DNA of 64,000 bases, taken from NCBI GenBank assembly GCA_959347315.1, contig OY365806.1, positions 37,971,439 to 38,035,438 of the forward strand. Direction: 5' to 3'. Source of the stretch: Bimastos eiseni (taxonomy: Eukaryota; Annelida; Clitellata; Crassiclitellata; Lumbricidae). The notes under the pieces were generated by a model. That model searched no databases and was not told the origin of the DNA. It saw nothing but the letters and a program-made list of their open reading frames with translations. Shown here one piece after another: positions 60,571 through 64,000 of the stretch. The translations under genes were made by a program, and so were the position numbers. How positions within the stretch are numbered: the stretch's first letter is position 1; each line of letters opens with the position of its first letter.

Positions 60571-63462
60571 TCATCGAGTCTTTCTCTTCGCTAATCCTAG
60601 AACAAAGCATTTTAAAAGTAGAGTATTTACTGTTCAGATAGCTTGATAGAGTATTATCATATAACAAATAATCTATTGATGAAGTCAAACTATTATTGGC
60701 CACAAAGAATCTGCCCAAAATAGCCATATTCAACAAGGGAATCCATCCAACACACTCATAGATTTATGATAAGCACTAAGCCATTCTATGTGTTTTTCTC
60801 GAAGCAACATTTTCCAAAGAGTGAATATCTAATCATTCATAACTTTCTCACAAAGTAAGGTAGAAACAAACTGTTGGCATCGTTTTAAAGCAAGCAGTGT
60901 GTTCATTAAAAATATGTATCATACTCATTTTCTAAAATTGCCGACACGCAACTCATTTTCATCCCTTGTCTTACATGTATGTCCGTTAGCACGTTTGCTT
61001 GTAAATTGCAAGAATTCACGAACGAATGATGGTTCTCTTGACTTAGTTACTCATGGTACCTAAGAAATATGAAGTTTATGATCTAGATGAATGCAAATGT
61101 ATATGGTTTTATATGAATTGATCATGCGAGATCCTTCACTAGTGCTCCAACATCATATAAACAGCCCTGTGCAATATCTGAAAATAAGCTAAAAATAGGA
61201 AGGCAAACCATAAAAAAAAGTAGCCATAGCAATCAACATGTCTTACTTGGAATAGGTTTGTCCAAATTGTTACTTATTTCTTCAACCACCAGAGGAATCA
61301 TTGTGTTATAAGCAGGAGCTTTGGCTAAAAGAAAAGCAACATGCAGGTTGTAAATTTGCAATTGTAATTAGATAGCTTAGTACCTAAAAGGTGCTGCATA
61401 TAGTTGATGACACGATTTTAAATATTGTAAATAACTGAAAGTTCCTCAGCTGGCAGGCAAGCAGTGCCCAGAGCACTAGTACTACACTACATTTGATTTA
61501 TTAAACCTACTAACATAAACAAGCTTACTATAGTAACTTAATTATGCATACCAGTAATAAGCAATGTGGTGCTAGATTTAGTGTCTTTACCTGGTTTTGA
61601 AGGTCCACTAATGATCTAAAAAGACAAACAAAAGTATTCTTAAAAACTTCTGTTATTAACACCCTTAGCAAGGACTGCTATGACCCAACACCATGCCCTT
61701 GCCATCATGGGCCCTTCTATCATTCATTGCAAGAATTTATACCACCTCTTAAAGCAAATATACTCCGAGAGGTGCTCGCAGTCCAGCCACAGTCAAAAAG
61801 ACGTTCTATTTCCTCGAGGCCATCACGCTGAGAGCACTTCTGAATAGCCAGTTATAAGTTCTCAGATATGATACAATACGATTCAGAGAAGAGAACAGTA
61901 CACAGCACTAGGCCATAACCGGAAATCGCCTCGGACATTCGCCTCGGCTGAATATTGGCCTATTCGGAAGTATTTGCCTTGGCAAATATTACATCTGCAA
62001 ATAGCTAAAAATAACTTTTTTGAAAAAATATTTTTTTGGGATAAAATAATGTTTTCATCAAATAAATTTAGGACTAATGGACATACTTTTAAGTTATTGG
62101 TTAATTAAACAAGAACCTAACATTCCATTGACATGACTTTAAAATAATGATGTTAATTTATATATTTTAATTTCTTTTAGTTGCATTTCCCAGGTGGCAA
62201 CCAAGTTAGTAATTTTCTCGATTGAATTAGCTCCACCCACTTTCCGGTAAACATCAGAGAGTAAAGACGCTATTGATAACTTCATATTTCAAATTTTATG
62301 ACAGGGCTTTAAATTTGTTCACAAATAAAGTTTTTAAATAATAAATATATTGTCATAGCCTAGAGTGCGACGATACGCTGTATGAAGAATATTGCTATAG
62401 ACTCTGCATTGAGTATAGATAGTTCTCCGTAGCTGTGCATGTGGCAGGTTAACTACGCTTTGCCTACGAATGGTACTCGCTGAGTCACTGGCCAGAGTTG
62501 CCGCTGCTATTCGGTTCATACCCGGATCCGGCAAATAGTGCATCCAAATACTCGGATTCGGTACTCGGTGGAAATTGTCTATGCAGTTATGCCCTACACA
62601 GCACCACTCACTGTTGCACATCTTTAGACAGCTCTAAATAAATGAAAGGAAATTTTTTTTAAATGCAGTCGTGGATGATTCATGAAATTATTATTTTGAA
62701 GAGATTTTGAAAAACCTAAGAACATACGTTGCCTGGTTCATCATCTTCGTCAGATACATAACATCGTTTGCCTCCAGGTCTTCCACTTGCTCTCTTAGTC
62801 AAAAGTTGATCCAGGAGAGGCTGTATGGGTGGACACAGGTTAGCTCCATGCACCAGTGGTGGAGAGGGGTTGACAGAAAGAGAAAAGCGGTTGATGCACT
62901 TCTCAGCAAAGGCAATAGATGGACGGTCCAGTGAAGGATTAGAAGCCAACTGAGGAGATGCAACTGCTGGTGATGAATATTCACCAAAACACGGTTGAAC
63001 ACTGACACCGGTCATCATATGATGCAAAGGATTCACTGGTATTTCCAATTTTGTAGCCAGCTGGAAAGTTGATTGGGTTGCTGGGGCAGACTCCTGAATT
63101 GGCACTGACAACTGCTGCAGTCCTTTCCATTGTGACAAAATCTCTGTCAATTCATCATCACTGATGAAGAGAGGCAATTCATCAACAATACCTTCCTCTG
63201 GTTTCCAAGGTTTCTGGGCCTCTTCATCCTCCTGAGCAGGCTGGATTGGCTTGTTGTTATCGGATAGTGAGCTAACCCCGCAGCCATTGTTTGACCCAGA
63301 AGGCATACTCATAAAAGAGCGCATCTCCAGCTGATTGCCCTGTGGGATCATATCCCCTGCAGGCCCTTGACGTGGTCTAATATTCAGGAGAGAATTTATC
63401 TCCTGTGGGTCGTCTGGCAGAATTGGCAAGTCCATACTCTTGGATATCGCAGTGTTGTTGTC
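60571..63462 (-). CDS. unrecognised Ser/Pro-rich protein with LxxLL motif, 3' part of gene
   Basis: Exons on the minus strand: 63462-62728 (245 codons, phase 0 both sides; acceptor TTTTTCAG, donor GTATGT), a 25-base micro-exon 61615-61591, 61330-61248 (approximate), and a last exon from 60596. The long exon is polar, with an acidic patch (DELPLFISDDELTEIL), PLLDQLL (LxxLL, as in nuclear-receptor coactivators), the basic KRASGRPGGKR and an acidic YVSDEDDEPG. The 61.3-kb exon encodes AYNTMIPLVVEEISNNLDKP. With the phases as read, the end is RLAKRKTR-stop at 60571. The alternative frame of the last exon (to 60482) is longer and protein-like (ISEEKDSMKIPQHLEP), so a missed small exon could change the C-terminus. 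It looks like a disordered nuclear regulator. I do not recognise the family, and the 5' part lies beyond the window. Confidence 0.6.
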
Positions 63463-63534
63463 CTGAAAAATTTGCAACTTTCTCAATTTAAAACAGCAAC
63501 AGCGTACATGTAATGCAGCTCCATTATTGAGCAT

Positions 63535-64000
63535 TAAAGAGTCATTAGACTGGCCTAGTTCACAGATGTCCCTTAACTTGGCTAACTTACTGTCTTAACC
63601 CATTAACCTTGCATCCCGAGATATCTCGTTCAATAAATATATGGCCAATTCCATGCATGAACAACATACCTCATCAAACAAAAACATAAAAAAACAGAAA
63701 CAAAAAAGAAAAAAAATACACTAACAATCAGTTATTAGCACAAAGCAATAAACACGAGAACGTGAAGTTTCATTTTTCTTCATAACTTCTATATTACACA
63801 TTGCTATCACCCTAAATATATTTTTTTAAATCACAACATACCTCATCAAACAAAAACATAAACAAACAGAAACAAAAAATACACAGTTTTGGAAATTTTT
63901 TCTCTGACTTTTATCCACGGTAAAAGGGTTAAACACTGAAGAGAAAACTGTGCTAAACATTTCAAAAAATTATGAACAGTTCTCACCAACAATTAGTTAT
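63535..64000. other. intron of the minus-strand gene
   Basis: AT-rich. A direct repeat 'cctcatcaaacaaaaacataaa' plus 'aacagaaacaaaaaa' occurs at about 63670-63708 and 63841-63882. No exon is recognised. Confidence 0.5.

Overview
This window is animal nuclear DNA. Its genes have many short exons with GT/AG introns, it carries metazoan housekeeping genes, and it is full of microsatellites and decayed transposons. The recurrent 'taggcctac' words, the LINE and SINE types and the long introns suggest a marine deuterostome invertebrate, most likely an echinoderm. That placement is inference. No bacterial operon, CRISPR array or rRNA gene is present.

Four protein-coding genes can be built by joining exons in consistent phase, and a fifth is seen in part. 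(1) At 1862-2707 (+) is a small two-exon gene encoding a textbook BH3 helix followed, after an intron, by a C-terminal hydrophobic tail. It is a candidate BH3-only apoptosis protein of BIM/BMF type, and the best novelty in the window. (2) At 25221-6200 (-) is a complete XPO1/CRM1 (exportin-1) gene. I joined 25 coding exons by hand; they give 1072 residues, with the leptomycin-B-target cysteine at residue 528. A likely non-coding first exon and promoter lie near 27.2 kb. (3) At 37500-42597 (+) is EXOSC3/RRP40, an RNA exosome cap subunit, in four exons (214 aa). (4) At 52497-53105 (+) is the 3' coding exon of a type I membrane protein with a CD164-like 'ASFVGG' membrane entry. (5) At 63462-60571 (-) is the 3' part of a Ser/Pro-rich, probably nuclear protein with an LxxLL motif, unrecognised and continuing off the right edge.

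The rest is mobile DNA. The XPO1 introns hold LINE 3' ends, a SINE, a hAT element with an exact 8-bp target duplication and a nested LINE, a Helitron-like piece and a foldback MITE. The 28-37 kb block is a transposon graveyard with Ty3/gypsy RT and RNase H fragments on both strands, an I-type LINE RNase H, and a 525-bp element whose 30-bp inverted repeats enclose a degenerate minisatellite. EXOSC3 introns carry an inverted-repeat element, a second copy of the SINE and an RT-bearing LINE. The 43-48 kb region has MULE-like, hAT-like and Tc1/mariner-like remnants. The 48-52 kb region is low-complexity, with a near-perfect 82-bp palindrome and long AT palindromes. 53-60 kb is intergenic, with LINE tails and a 21-bp tandem array.

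The genes are not functionally linked. XPO1 (nuclear export) and EXOSC3 (RNA decay and processing) are neighbours on opposite strands about 10-12 kb apart, separated by transposons.
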